From NCBI RefSeq assembly GCF_022267555.1, contig NZ_CP073586.1, forward strand, positions 3,390,501 through 3,454,500: a stretch of DNA of 64,000 nt. The letters run 5' to 3'. Below the pieces are notes generated by a model, which searched no databases, was not told the origin of the DNA, and saw nothing but the letters and a program-made list of their open reading frames with translations. A program made the translations under genes and the position numbers. Positions 17,703 to 27,297 of this stretch are shown in pieces; the first letter of the stretch is position 1, and each line of letters opens with the position of its first letter. This DNA is from Proteiniphilum propionicum (GTDB lineage Bacteria; Bacteroidota; Bacteroidia; Bacteroidales; Dysgonomonadaceae).

Positions 17703-19541
17703 GAGTCCACTTTAAAAAGTCCCTGACTTTAATTTTGTTGTTTTATTTCCGTTTTTTGTTGATAAAACGCTCTGAAAATCCCTTGTTATCAGATAAAAAA
17801 ATCGTATTTTGCATCACCTAAAAGAGAAGAAATCATGTTCAAGAAGACATCTGTAAATCCACAATATGACATGTTTTCCACACCTTCCACCCAAATGGGT
17901 AAGCGTGAGGCAAAAAAATATGATGATCCTGCGGCGTGGCACAACCGGTTTTATGCAAACGTCACCTCCCAAATAGACGAAACCATATTTGCTCCCCTTT
18001 TCAAACAGGGTAACATGGGCGCTCCCAATGCTTCCATACGGGTGATTATCGGAATGTCCATCATCAAGGAGGGTTTTGGCTGTAGCGATGAAGATCTGTT
18101 CGATAAATGCCAGTTCGATCTCCTGGTGCGTAAAGCCCTGGGTCTAGTCTCCCTGAGTGATGTTGCACCCTCTATCGATACTTATTATTTACTGAGAAGG
18201 CGTATTTGTGAATACGAAAACCGGTATGGTGTAAACCTGATGGAAAAGAGCTTCGAGCAGCTCACTGGCGACCAACTCTCCACCTTCAAGATATCCGGCA
18301 AATCTGTCCGTATGGACAGTAAGCTCATTGGCAGCAACATCGCCTGGTACTCCCGTTTCGAGATCATTCACAACACTTTCCGCGGGTTTATCAAGGACCT
18401 GGGCGATAGGGGGATGCTTCTTTTGAACCCCAGGCTCAGGAAACAGGTACTTCTATTTTTTAGAAGAAGATGCTCAGAATATGGTTTACCGCTTAAACAG
18501 TGAAACTCTCGGCGAGAAAATCTCTTCCCTGGGTGGGCTCATTTATCAGGTTCTTAAACGCCTTGCAGAGACCACTACCGGCTACGACCTTCTTCACCGT
18601 GTCTTCCACGAGCAATACGAGGTGGTCAAGGGACAGGCTATCCTTCGTCCCAAAGAGGACATCACGGCCAGGAGCGTTCAAAACCACAATGACCCCGATG
18701 CCGATTATCGAAAAAAAAGGAGACCAGAAGGTAAAGGGCTACAGTGTGAACATCACCGAGACCTGTGATGACACTGATGAACAGAAGGACAAACCCAACC
18801 TGATCGTAAACGTTCAGGTGAAACCGGCAAGTGCTGCAGACAATGGCTACCTGAAGGATGCCGTTACCAACATCCAGGAGAAGGTAAGCACCGATATAAT
18901 AGAGAAAGTCTATGCCGATGGTGCTTATCAATCCCCCTGGTAACAGGGAGTTTGCCGATATGAACTCAATTGAACTTATAACAAGCGGATTACAAGGGAG
19001 ACAATCTAAATATGACCTGGAGATGAAGGAGGGTGAGCTGGTTGTCACCCATATCGAAACCGGAGAGATTATCCCTGCATACAAAACCGGGGATAAATGG
19101 AGGATTGCCACCACAGGCAAGAGCAAGTACCGGTATTTTACGAACGAACAGATAGCAACTGCAGAACTAAGACACGAACTCGCGGCTATCCCCGGGCAGG
19201 AACAGATGAAAAGAAACAACGTGGAGGCAACCATCTTTCAGTATTGCTTCCATACGAGGAACAACAAAACACGATACAGAGGTTTGCTCAGGCACAAATT
19301 ATTTACTTTCGCCAGATGTTTATGGATAAACCATGTCCGCCTTGGAAATTATCTGATAACAATAAGTCAAAGAGCGCATGAAAATGGTTTAATAACCGAT
19401 TTTCGCTATATAAAGACCTCCATAAGGGAGAAACTTTTTATCGTGTTTGATTTTTTACTTCCTTGCTTCTCAAAAATAGGAAATGAAAAATCAACGAATT
19501 ACTTTTTTAAACTTAAAATTGCCACTATTTAAAGTGGACTC
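17703..19541 (+). mobile_element. IS1182-type insertion sequence, 1839 bp
   Basis: Ends are defined by a terminal inverted repeat, GAGTCCACTTTAAA at the left and TTTAAAGTGGACTC at the right, extending to about 18 bp with one mismatch. The flanks carry a 6-bp direct duplication GTACTT (17697-17702 and 19542-19547), the footprint of transposition. The element carries one transposase gene, now disrupted. Intact ends and duplication point to fairly recent insertion. Insertion was between a barrel-protein gene and a YbhN-like gene, with no visible gene damage. Confidence 0.9.
17835..19532 (+). pseudogene. IS1182-type DDE transposase, three frameshifts
   Basis: The transposase is recognisable across the whole span but needs three frame changes. 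The N-terminal part (FANVTSQIDETIFAPLF..., IIGMSIIKEGFGCSDEDLFDKC) ends prematurely at 18503. The second frame resumes with LEEDAQNMVYRLNSETLGEKI, the third carries KKGDQKVKGYSVNITETCDD and DGAYQSP, and the last frame carries the C-terminal NNVEATIFQYCFHTRNNKTRYRGL. The breaks map to a T6 run (18456-18461), an A8 run (18711-18718) and a C5 run (18933-18937). Each behaves as one extra base, so together they restore the original frame. Repaired, the protein would be about 565 residues, normal for the family. As written it cannot make an active enzyme. Confidence 0.9.
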
Positions 19542-19685
19542 GTACTTTAATAATGGAAAATATAAATGGAAAAGTCAGATTTTTTTGAATCCTCTCTTTT
19601 TGATAGGATATCCTAAAACGAAGCTGAAAAAGCTACAATGAAAGTCAGCGGTTTTTCTAACAGATATCCTTGAAAAGTTTATGAG

Positions 19686-20699
19686 ATGATTGATTTTGTA
19701 AAAAAATATAAGCCATATTTAATAGCGGTATTGCTTGTAACAGTTTCACTTTTGATAGCGAGATTTGTATGTTCAATTGATTTCAAATCACTCAAAAACT
19801 ATTTAAGTGAAATGCCAGGGATGTTTGCCGGAGTTATTACGGCGTCTCTCTGCGCCTATATCTCCTCTACTCTGTCATGGAGGTTGTGTATGGGTAATGA
19901 GGGCAAAAAAGTGCCTTTTATAGAGTTGTTCATGTACAGGCATGTTGGAGAGATGCTATCTTTTTTTAATCCAACCAGCATAGTTGCAGGTGAGAGCCTG
20001 AAAGCTATCATACTTGCCAAGAAAGGAGTCTCTGCCAAGCATGGAATTAGTTCCATCCTGCTGCAGAGGGTTCTGATTATTTTCTCGGGACTCTTTCTGG
20101 GTGTAGTCACCATGATGTATCTTACCCTTGGACATATATTAAACAGCAGGAATGTGCTTATGGTTATTATTGTGTCAGCACTGCCACTTTTAATGGCACA
20201 TCAGGTAATGCGCTTTCTAGTACATCCGAAACTTTTCATTGGTAAAACGATGGAGAACCTGAAGAAAAAAACCGGCTGGCCAGTTTTTTCAGATAACCTA
20301 ATTACTTCCGCTTATGAAATGAACGAGGCCTCTTCTATTTTTTTCCACGAAAACAAGATGAAGTTCTTTTTGGCATTTCTCATGTGCATTATTTACTGGT
20401 TATTTGGTGCAGCTGAATTTTACATTATTCTAAACATGATGGGTATGGAGATATCCATCATTCAAGCCTCGGCAGTAGAGATGGGGGTGATGTTGTTTAA
20501 AGCTGCAGGAGCTATTGTTCCCGGGCAGATAGGCGTAGAAGAGTATGGCAACAAAGTAATGTTGGATGTCATAGGAATTGTAAGTAACGAAATATGGCTT
20601 GTAGTCACTCTTATAAGAAGGGGGCGTCAGCTTTTATGGCTAATGATTGCCGGAATATTTATGTTGATCATATCAAAAACATTGAGTCCCCTCCGATAA
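19686..20699 (+). CDS. YbhN/LPG-synthase-like transmembrane (flippase-like) protein
   Basis: A 337-residue integral membrane protein with about eight hydrophobic segments, of the lysylphosphatidylglycerol synthase transmembrane/UPF0104 family (TIGR00374 type). Recognisable family features are the early ARFVCSIDFKSLKNYL segment, FFNPTSIVAGESLKAIILAKKG, and the late IVPGQIGVEEYG motif. There is no catalytic aminoacyl-transfer domain, so it is likely a lipid-translocation or accessory protein rather than an LPG synthase. It lies just downstream of the IS and reads as a single gene. Confidence 0.8.
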   Translation: MIDFVKKYKPYLIAVLLVTVSLLIARFVCSIDFKSLKNYLSEMPGMFAGVITASLCAYISSTLSWRLCMGNEGKKVPFIELFMYRHVGEMLSFFNPTSIVAGESLKAIILAKKGVSAKHGISSILLQRVLIIFSGLFLGVVTMMYLTLGHILNSRNVLMVIIVSALPLLMAHQVMRFLVHPKLFIGKTMENLKKKTGWPVFSDNLITSAYEMNEASSIFFHENKMKFFLAFLMCIIYWLFGAAEFYIILNMMGMEISIIQASAVEMGVMLFKAAGAIVPGQIGVEEYGNKVMLDVIGIVSNEIWLVVTLIRRGRQLLWLMIAGIFMLIISKTLSPLR

Positions 20700-21005
20700 G
20701 TCTTTTTTTGCTGAAAATTCCGCAAAGAGCGCCATTGATTTTCTGCGAGTTGCGACCTTCTGAAATCGGGTTTTGGAGTTTTCGGAGCAGACTCAACATT
20801 ACAAATAAAACTAAATAAATAACCAAAATCATTTATGAGTCCCATTAAATAAGTCAATTATCTCCAAAATTCACATAACACATACTTATTATCAGCATGT
20901 TCCAGTCTATTAGAATCTGGGTTAAGGGTTTTTGACAGACTCATTAGGGAGGCTAACTTTGGAGCTTCAATACCGGTACGTGTAATGTTATTCATAACCT
21001 CCAAC
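20700..21005. other. Intergenic region between convergent genes
   Basis: About 300 nt between the YbhN-like gene and the lactonase gene. No hairpin with a clear T-tract or other gene is evident. Confidence 0.4.
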
Positions 21006-22202
21006 CTATTCAGCAGAAGTCGCAAACTTCAAACATACAGGCATGCTGATATAAATATCCTTGTTTATATCTGTCAATAATCCTGTTTCTTCATTAATAC
21101 GAAATACCTGAATCACATTATCATCTCTGCAGGCAACCAGCAGAAACTTTCCATTAGGTGTAATTACGAAATTCCTGGGATGTTTACCTGTAGGCTGATA
21201 ACCCACTTTTTCCAGTGTCCCGTCATCGCTATTAATTGAAAAGATGGACACACCATCTGCCTGAAGGCGGTTGGAAGCATAAAGGTAACGTCCATCCGGA
21301 GAAACATGTATATCAGCACTGCCACGTGCTCCGACAGTGTCGGAGGCAATAACCTGCTTTTGTTGAAGCTCTCCGAAATGGTAGTCATACACTATAATCT
21401 CACCAGACAACTCACCCAGCAAGTAAAGATACCTTCCACCGTCAGGATGAAAGTCGAAATGACGCGGACCGGTTCCGGCAGGGGCAGCAAACTCTGTTAA
21501 ACTGCTTTCATATATTGATGGCTGCCCTTCGAACGGGGTATCGCTAACACTGAAACGATACAGTTTATCTGTCCCCAGATCGGTTGCAAAGAGGAAATGC
21601 CCGTCGGGAGAATATCTCACAGAATGCAAATGCGGGCTCTCCTGGCGTTTTGTATCAGGACCGGAACCTTCAAACAACATCACCGATGTTGCAGGTGTGA
21701 GGCTTCCATCACTTTTCACCTGAAACGACGAGATGCTGCCACCGCCATAGTTTGCAGTATGCACATTTTTACCCCTGTTGTCAATTGTAATATAACAAGG
21801 ACCCGCGCTGTTGGTAAGCTGCGAATTTATATTTGTAAGGTTACCGTTTTTTTTATCGAAAGCGAAAGCATGGACTGCGCTGTTTCCCTTATCATTCTCT
21901 CCCACTGTATAAACATACTTTTCGTCAGGGCTGAGAACAAGGTACGACGGGTTTGACACAACTGCCATGCTAATCTGGCCTGATTCGCCTGTAACGGTAT
22001 CGAACCGGTAAACATAAACACCTTTGCTCCCTTCTGCAGAAGTGTAGGTGCCGGCCAGAAGGAACATTTCACCCTCTTTTGCCATCACCACAGATTTCTC
22101 ACTTCGTGGTGCTTTTGTGGCATCGGGTTTACCGGAACAATTTCCGGTGCAAGAAGCCGACAAAGCACCAATCAAACAAACCATTGCTAAATTTTTATAC
22201 AT
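21006..22202 (-). CDS. Lactonase-family (6-phosphogluconolactonase-like) beta-propeller lipoprotein
   Basis: A 398-residue seven-bladed propeller of the Lactonase (Pgl/YbhE) family. The signal peptide ends in the lipobox LSASC (Cys about 18), so it is lipidated and outside the cytoplasm. That argues against a simple pentose-phosphate role and for action on sugar lactones, or for a non-enzymatic function. Family repeats are clear: LLAGTYTSAEGSKGVYVYRF, NPSYLVLSPDEKYVYTVGE, HLHSVRYSPDGHFLFATDLG, GPRHFDFHPDGGRYLYLLGE and HPRNFVITPNGKFLLVACRD. It is monocistronic on the minus strand. Confidence 0.87.
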   Translation of the reverse strand: MYKNLAMVCLIGALSASCTGNCSGKPDATKAPRSEKSVVMAKEGEMFLLAGTYTSAEGSKGVYVYRFDTVTGESGQISMAVVSNPSYLVLSPDEKYVYTVGENDKGNSAVHAFAFDKKNGNLTNINSQLTNSAGPCYITIDNRGKNVHTANYGGGSISSFQVKSDGSLTPATSVMLFEGSGPDTKRQESPHLHSVRYSPDGHFLFATDLGTDKLYRFSVSDTPFEGQPSIYESSLTEFAAPAGTGPRHFDFHPDGGRYLYLLGELSGEIIVYDYHFGELQQKQVIASDTVGARGSADIHVSPDGRYLYASNRLQADGVSIFSINSDDGTLEKVGYQPTGKHPRNFVITPNGKFLLVACRDDNVIQVFRINEETGLLTDINKDIYISMPVCLKFATSAE

Positions 22203-22865
22203 TACTGTTATTTTATTGTTGTTGACACGAAATTAGGCTAATTTCCTGAGAATATATCACTTTTTTCAAAATATTTGATTCATAAAGGCAGGAAATAATC
22301 AATTCAAGTTTCACATGTTAAGTATTCAACTAAATATTAAACTGACAATGTTTTGTGACCCATTTTCCGATTTGCAGGCTATCTGATAAATAACTTGCTT
22401 TGCTCAAACAGCTTATCAGATCACGCCTGTTTCATCGAATGGGTTCACGCTAAATATTTCATATGTCTCATACTTAGCTGTATATGTTTTAATTTATACA
22501 TACAAAACTTAAGTAATCAATATTATATAAATATTTTAAGTTCCGCATGTATACATTTTGATGTGAATATAACTTGTTATCATATATTTATATATTTTCG
22601 AAGCATCTGAATCATATGAAACAATTATGCCCGTTATGTAAACCCGGCATTTACGTGATGTAAAACATTGCCAGCAGTAAAATTTATCTGAAATAGTGTC
22701 ATAAGCAAAAGTTGAAGTATTAAGTACAAATTTAGAAAACTGTTACAGTTGATGTATAATCTGTAACCATTTTTTAGAATTCATTTTGTTTTAAAAGTTG
22801 CGAATATGGCTTTGTCTGCTTACTTTTGCATTTTAAAAAACGCAAACTTTGAACATAATTTTATC
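22203..22865. other. AT-rich intergenic region with a dispersed repeat
   Basis: Divergent promoters are expected here. A segment at 22468-22514 is similar, in inverted orientation, to 55245-55291, and the copies share a frame (LSCICFNLYIQNL here, FSCIWFNLYMRNL there). TGTTAAGTATTCAA also occurs at both loci (22316 and 55237). This looks like a remnant of a shared mobile element or gene end. No intact gene is present. Confidence 0.45.
22821..22828 (+). promoter_or_regulatory. -7 promoter element TACTTTTG
   Basis: It lies 38 nt before the ATG at 22866. A start codon at 22806 would lie upstream of the transcription start, which fixes the start of the next gene at 22866. Confidence 0.6.
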
Positions 22866-23360
22866 ATGTTATCAAAAATATTATCTGTAACGGGACGTCC
22901 CGGCTTGTTTAAACTCATATCAACCGGCAAAAATCTGAATATTGTAGAATCGCTAAACGACAGTAAACGCATTCCTGTTTACGCACATGAAAAAGTGGTT
23001 GCATTGAGCGATGTATCGATGTACACAATGGATAGCGACGTTCCCCTGCGGGATGTTTTAAAAAAGATAAAAGAGAAAGAGAACGGAAACAGGGTCACTA
23101 TTGGCTCCAAATCATCGGCAAAAGAGCTCTTCGCTTTCCTTGAAGAGATCCTTCCGGATTACAACAAAGAGAGTGTCTATGCTTCTGATGTAAAAAAATT
23201 GATCTCATGGTATAACATTCTTATGGAAAGCGACATCGATCTGGAGGAGGAAGAGAAAACGGAAGAAACCCCATCAGAGAATCCCGAAGCCGGGGAAGAA
23301 GCGGAAGAAACCCCATCAGAAAATTCCGAAGCCGGGGAAATAACTAAACAAAAAGATTAG
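22866..23360 (+). CDS. DUF5606-domain protein with acidic repeat tail
   Basis: A small Bacteroidota-specific cytoplasmic protein of unknown function (165 residues from the chosen ATG). The conserved N-terminal domain (MLSKILSVTGRPGLFKLIS ... GSKSSAKELFAFLEEILPDY ... SDVKKLISWYNIL) is the DUF5606 type. The last 35 residues are Glu/Pro rich and made of two 14-residue repeats (EETPSENPEAGEEA and EETPSENSEAGEIT), encoded by a 42-bp tandem duplication. The promoter position excludes the longer frame. It sits upstream of cdsA with a separate promoter in between. Confidence 0.8.
   Translation: MLSKILSVTGRPGLFKLISTGKNLNIVESLNDSKRIPVYAHEKVVALSDVSMYTMDSDVPLRDVLKKIKEKENGNRVTIGSKSSAKELFAFLEEILPDYNKESVYASDVKKLISWYNILMESDIDLEEEEKTEETPSENPEAGEEAEETPSENSEAGEITKQKD
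23260..23341 (+). repeat. 42-bp tandem repeat within the DUF5606 gene
   Basis: Two in-frame copies, nearly identical at the DNA level, encode a 14-residue acidic repeat. The high identity implies recent duplication and possible length variation between strains. Confidence 0.8.
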
Positions 23361-23481
23361 ACATTATCGTTCATATATACAGCAATTGCACCTGTAAGAC
23401 AATACTATGTAACAGAGAAAACAAATCTGCGATTGAAAGAACTTTTTAGATTGGGAATTTAACTTTTCCGTAAATAAACCG

Positions 23482-23489
23482 TATCTTTG
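23482..23489 (+). promoter_or_regulatory. -7 promoter element TATCTTTG
   Basis: Perfect TAnnTTTG match 17 nt before the TTG start of cdsA, leaving only a very short leader. Confidence 0.55.
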
Positions 23490-23506
23490 CATGTTTAAAA
23501 ACTATT

Positions 23507-24355
23507 TTGAATTTGAACTTAAAAAACTTAATTACACGTGCAGTGGCCGGGATAATCTATATACTGGTCGTGCTTTTGGGTATATTGGGGGGAAGGTTTT
23601 CATTTTTAGCCATCTTCGGAGCCATTTTAGGAACTGGTTTATTTGAGTTTTACCGGATGGTAGAAAAAGACACTTCTCATGCTATAAGTAAAATATTCAA
23701 TATTGTGATGGGATTGCTTATATTCGTAGCAGTCTTCCTTTATCAGGAAAATATAAACAACTATGCACTTCCTGTGATGATAATGCTATATATGCTTGTT
23801 CTTATAGCATCCTCTGTATTCATACGCAGGCACGATATTCTTCATGGGATCATCTACTCTGTCTTTGGACAGGTATATATAACAATGCCTCTGAGCCTGC
23901 TTATGTTTATCTCCTATTCGTATCATGCAGAACTTACTGGGGGCGGATACGATTGGGTTCCCATACTTGCATTGTTTGTTTTTCTATGGGTAAACGATAC
24001 TGCAGCATACTTTATTGGATCTATAATCGGAAAACACAAACTAATAGAACATATCTCTCCCAAAAAGTCGGTCGAAGGTTTTATCGCCGGTATACTTTTT
24101 ACGCTCCTGGCATCAATTATATATGCCCGCGTATATACAGAATTCTCGACCTTCTTCTGGATGGGTTTTGCCTTTGTTGTATCCCTGTCAGGCACTCTTG
24201 GCGATCTATTTGAGTCGCTCATAAAACGTACATGTGCAGTAAAAGACGCCGGACAACTTATCCCGGGACACGGAGGCATTCTTGACAGGATAGACAGCCT
24301 TATTGTAGCAGTACCTGCTGTATACCTTTATCTGATAATCTTCCTCTCTTTTTAG
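23507..24355 (+). CDS. cdsA: Phosphatidate cytidylyltransferase
   Basis: Makes CDP-diacylglycerol from phosphatidate and CTP, the branch point to phosphatidylethanolamine and other phospholipids. It is a polytopic membrane protein of 282 residues with about eight hydrophobic segments. The C-terminal family signature is complete: SLIKRTCAVKDAGQLIPGHG followed by GILDRIDSL. The only sensible start is TTG at 23507 (NLNLKNLITRAVAG...), since the ATG at 23491 is out of frame and the upstream in-frame codons reach a stop. Confidence 0.93.
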   Translation: MNLNLKNLITRAVAGIIYILVVLLGILGGRFSFLAIFGAILGTGLFEFYRMVEKDTSHAISKIFNIVMGLLIFVAVFLYQENINNYALPVMIMLYMLVLIASSVFIRRHDILHGIIYSVFGQVYITMPLSLLMFISYSYHAELTGGGYDWVPILALFVFLWVNDTAAYFIGSIIGKHKLIEHISPKKSVEGFIAGILFTLLASIIYARVYTEFSTFFWMGFAFVVSLSGTLGDLFESLIKRTCAVKDAGQLIPGHGGILDRIDSLIVAVPAVYLYLIIFLSF

Positions 24356-24484
24356 ACACTTTCAGTATCAATTTAAGAACAAAATCCTTATTACAAATGT
24401 TTTTATGATATCATAGAGCAAATTATCGGTTTTCTGTTTAGAATTTTACAGTACAGCTCTTTCATCTTTTAAAGAGGTAGGACG

Positions 24485-24703
24485 ATGAACAAAAAAATAA
24501 TTGGAACGAACGCAAGGATAATCTGGAATCTCCTGAATAACAGCCAGAAGTGGAATGTATCACAGTTATGCGAAGCGTCAGGGCTGTCTGAAAAGGAAAT
24601 ATATACCGCTATAGGCTGGTTAGCCAGAGAAAATAAGATTGAGATAGAGAAATCCCCAGGCGGAAATGAAGATTACTATTTGGTGATAGAGTATTACTTC
24701 TGA
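24485..24703 (+). CDS. Small winged helix-turn-helix protein
   Basis: A 72-residue single-domain wHTH protein. Helix pairs IIWNLLNNSQKWNVSQLCEASG and EIYTAIGWLARENKI are followed by a short wing, IEIEKSPGGNEDYYLVIE. Small wHTH proteins of this kind are frequent in Bacteroidota and lack an effector domain; the target is unknown. A GAGGTAG-like purine stretch precedes the ATG. A strong bidirectional terminator separates it from convergent galE. Confidence 0.78.
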   Translation: MNKKIIGTNARIIWNLLNNSQKWNVSQLCEASGLSEKEIYTAIGWLARENKIEIEKSPGGNEDYYLVIEYYF

Positions 24704-24724
24704 CCATTCTTTCGGCATAGATAA

Positions 24725-24756
24725 AAAAAGTCTGAAATTAACCATTCAGACTTTTT
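24725..24756. terminator. Bidirectional intrinsic terminator
   Basis: AAAAAGTCTGAA and TTCAGACTTTTT form a perfect 12-bp stem with an 8-nt loop, giving T-runs on both strands between the convergent wHTH and galE genes. Confidence 0.85.
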
Positions 24757-24770
24757 AGGGACTATCAGTT

Positions 24771-25802
24771 TCACATCACCCCTTTTTCTCGCAACCTCAG
24801 CTGCCACTTCCAGGCTGATGCCATTGTATCTTCAATTGTCTCCCTGGCTTTCCATCCCAACACATTGTTTGCCTTATCGGGTTGAGCCCAGATTTGTTCA
24901 ATATCTCCCTCACGGCGTCCTACAACCTTGTAGTTCAAAGCTTCACCGGATACTTTTTCAAATACATGAATCAGCTCCAGCACTGACAATCCGTTACCTG
25001 TTCCCAGATTAAAGATCTCCACTTTTTCTGCAGATTTATCTTCGAGCATCCTTTCAATAGCAATCACATGGGCTTTTGCAAGATCAACCACATTTATAAA
25101 GTCACGTATACAGGTTCCATCGGGAGTATTATAATCATCACCAAAGACACTTAACTGCTGCCTGATGCCAATACCTGTCTGAGTTATATAAGGAACCAGA
25201 TTCTGAGGAACGCCAAGCGGCAACTCTCCAATTTCTGCAGAGGGGTGAGAACCTATGGGATTGAAGTAACGAAGGATTATGCTTTTAATGGGTGCACCAG
25301 AATGAACAAAATCCTGTATAATCTCCTCGTTTATCTGTTTTGTATTTCCATAGGGTGATGCTGCAGGTTTAATAGGTGCATTTTCGTCGATCGGATTTAT
25401 ATCGGGCTCTCCATAAACAGTACAGGATGAAGAGAAAACTATTCCCTTGACGTTGTATTGTGGCATTAACTCCAACAGATTGATCAAAGAAACCAGGTTG
25501 TTGCGATAATACATGAGCGGTTTTTGTACCGACTCGCCTACGGCCTTGCTGGCTGCAAAATGAATGATTCCGTCGAAGGAATATTTCTTAAACAAAGACT
25601 TCATCGCCTCAAAATCAGTACAGTCTAGTTTATCGAAAATAGGGCGTTTGCCGGTAATTCGCGTTATACCTTCAAGAACATCGGCATTGGAATTTGACAG
25701 ATTATCAATAATAATCACTTCGTAACCGGCTTGTTGCAACTCTACCACTGTGTGAGACCCGATATATCCGGTTCCCCCCGTCACAAGAATTCTTTTTGAC
25801 AT
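24771..25802 (-). CDS. galE: UDP-glucose 4-epimerase
   Basis: Interconverts UDP-glucose and UDP-galactose for galactose use and surface glycan synthesis. It is an extended SDR of 343 residues with the NAD motif VTGGTGYIGSHT at the N-terminus. The catalytic Ser/Thr region is FSSSCTVYGEP and the YxxxK motif reads YGNTK. RYFNPIGSHPSAEIGE and GTCIRDFINVVDLAKAHV are diagnostic of GalE. It is monocistronic, with a minus-strand TATTTTTG element (25841-25848) about 40 nt upstream. Confidence 0.95.
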   Translation of the reverse strand: MSKRILVTGGTGYIGSHTVVELQQAGYEVIIIDNLSNSNADVLEGITRITGKRPIFDKLDCTDFEAMKSLFKKYSFDGIIHFAASKAVGESVQKPLMYYRNNLVSLINLLELMPQYNVKGIVFSSSCTVYGEPDINPIDENAPIKPAASPYGNTKQINEEIIQDFVHSGAPIKSIILRYFNPIGSHPSAEIGELPLGVPQNLVPYITQTGIGIRQQLSVFGDDYNTPDGTCIRDFINVVDLAKAHVIAIERMLEDKSAEKVEIFNLGTGNGLSVLELIHVFEKVSGEALNYKVVGRREGDIEQIWAQPDKANNVLGWKARETIEDTMASAWKWQLRLREKGVM

Positions 25803-26017
25803 AAAAATATAAAAGTTTTTGTGTTAATATCTGCTGAATACAAAAATACGAAATAAAAAACTATCAGTCCGGCTTTTTTATGATAAAATATTGCCAGGAT
25901 CTATTTATTTCCAGATAGCTCAAGGCTTTAATAACTTATGAAAAACCATTGTGTATCGATTTTTTTTATTATTTTTGTTATAATTAATATGTGTGGAATT
26001 GACATGTCTTTTTTCTC

Positions 26018-27007
26018 ATGACAAAATACAATGTAAAAACATACTATAAAAAGGATGATCTCCCTCCACTGGAGGAGCGCAATTTTTTTCACTTTTCTGC
26101 ATCATTCGACTGGTATGGAAATTCCCCTACTTACACCCCTTTCATGCTTGTTGCTTTTGAAAAAGAGAGGCCTGTGGCTGCAATGTTTGCAATTATTATG
26201 CGCATAAACCACTTCTTCAGAGGTTCTTTATTCAAGCGGTGCTTTATCTCCCAACAACCCGATTTCTTTGAAGAAGGACTTCCCCAAATAGAGATATTCG
26301 AGTTACTAATAACACAACTTGTAAAGGAGGTGCGAAAGAAGGTTTTTCTGATCCGATACGAAAATCTGGGTAACGCTATTTTCGGATATAAGGGCTTTAG
26401 AGATAACCATTTCTACTCGGTGAAGTGGATTAACATAAGGAACTCTTTACAACGTAAAAGAAAAATATGGGATCAGCTCTCACCATCGAGAAAAAATCAG
26501 GTAAATAAAGCTATAAGAAAGGGCGTGGTGATGGAAGAGTTTACTTCTGAAGAGAACTTACACGAGATATACAATCTAATTCAGAATACCAATAACAAAA
26601 AAATATCGAGACGCTTCCCTCCATATAAATATTTTGAAAACTTTTTCCATTATTACATTAAGACAGGGAAAGGTAAAATAATGATTACTCGTTATCAAGG
26701 CAAAATAATAGGAGGAGCCATTTTGGGATTCGAAAAAAACAATACTGTGTACTGCCTCTACTATTGGGGGAAAACGAAAAGATACAAAATGCTATATCCT
26801 ACAATATTCACAATATATTCAGCTATGAAAATGGCGGAAGAGAACGGATTCAGATATTTTGATTTTATGGATGTGGTTTTTTTAAATAAAAATGCCGGAA
26901 GATCACGTTTCCTGCTCCAGTTTGGCGGAAAACAAAGAGCTACGAGACGCTGGTACAGGTTCAATTGGGGACTACTAAACTTCTTTGCAAACCGAATATA
27001 CGATTAA
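26018..27007 (+). CDS. FemAB-like/GNAT aminoacyltransferase (second copy)
   Basis: A 329-residue protein of the FemAB/GNAT-6 superfamily. It has the basic core IWDQLSPSRKNQVNKAIRKGV (about 150-170), typical of peptidyltransferases acting on bridge or lipid-linked acceptors. The C-terminal GNAT half shows KIMITRYQGKIIGGAILGF, followed by YWGKTKRYKMLYPTIF and YFDFMDV. It is only distantly similar to the FemAB-like protein at 0.24 kb. The substrate is unknown; cell-wall or capsule modification is inferred. It stands alone, followed about 200 nt later by a hairpin terminator. Confidence 0.72.
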   Translation: MTKYNVKTYYKKDDLPPLEERNFFHFSASFDWYGNSPTYTPFMLVAFEKERPVAAMFAIIMRINHFFRGSLFKRCFISQQPDFFEEGLPQIEIFELLITQLVKEVRKKVFLIRYENLGNAIFGYKGFRDNHFYSVKWINIRNSLQRKRKIWDQLSPSRKNQVNKAIRKGVVMEEFTSEENLHEIYNLIQNTNNKKISRRFPPYKYFENFFHYYIKTGKGKIMITRYQGKIIGGAILGFEKNNTVYCLYYWGKTKRYKMLYPTIFTIYSAMKMAEENGFRYFDFMDVVFLNKNAGRSRFLLQFGGKQRATRRWYRFNWGLLNFFANRIYD

Positions 27008-27214
27008 AATTAAAATTGGGATAGAAATACAATTCATCAAAATATGCAAACAAAAATAAACAATTCACGGACTCTGACAATTATCGACAAACAAATACTA
27101 AATATGTTTAAATGACTGATATTTCTCATCAAAACATTTGGAAAAAAGAAAAGGAAAGTGTAATTTTGCTACGTGTTTTTCATGGTATTAGATTTAAGGT
27201 TAACAATGAAGATT

Positions 27215-27243
27215 GGTTGTCGTGAGACAACCATTCCTTTTTT
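27215..27243 (+). terminator. Possible intrinsic terminator
   Basis: Stem GGTTGTC (27215-27221), loop GTGA, stem GACAACC (27226-27232), then ATTCCTTTTTTA. It lies between convergent genes and fits the plus-strand FemAB-like gene. Confidence 0.6.
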
Positions 27244-27297
27244 ATATAGGTTTATACCTGATTGCTCGCATTTTAAATCAAACTAAATTATCTCCTG

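Noticed and set aside
22395-22610. 71-codon open frame in the 22.2-22.8 kb gap
   Set aside because: Low-complexity, Cys/Ile-rich AT-driven frame; only a 15-residue part matches the remnant at 55.2 kb, so it is treated as repeat remains, not a gene.
23491-23506. ATG at 23491 as the cdsA start
   Set aside because: It is in a different frame from the CdsA signature.
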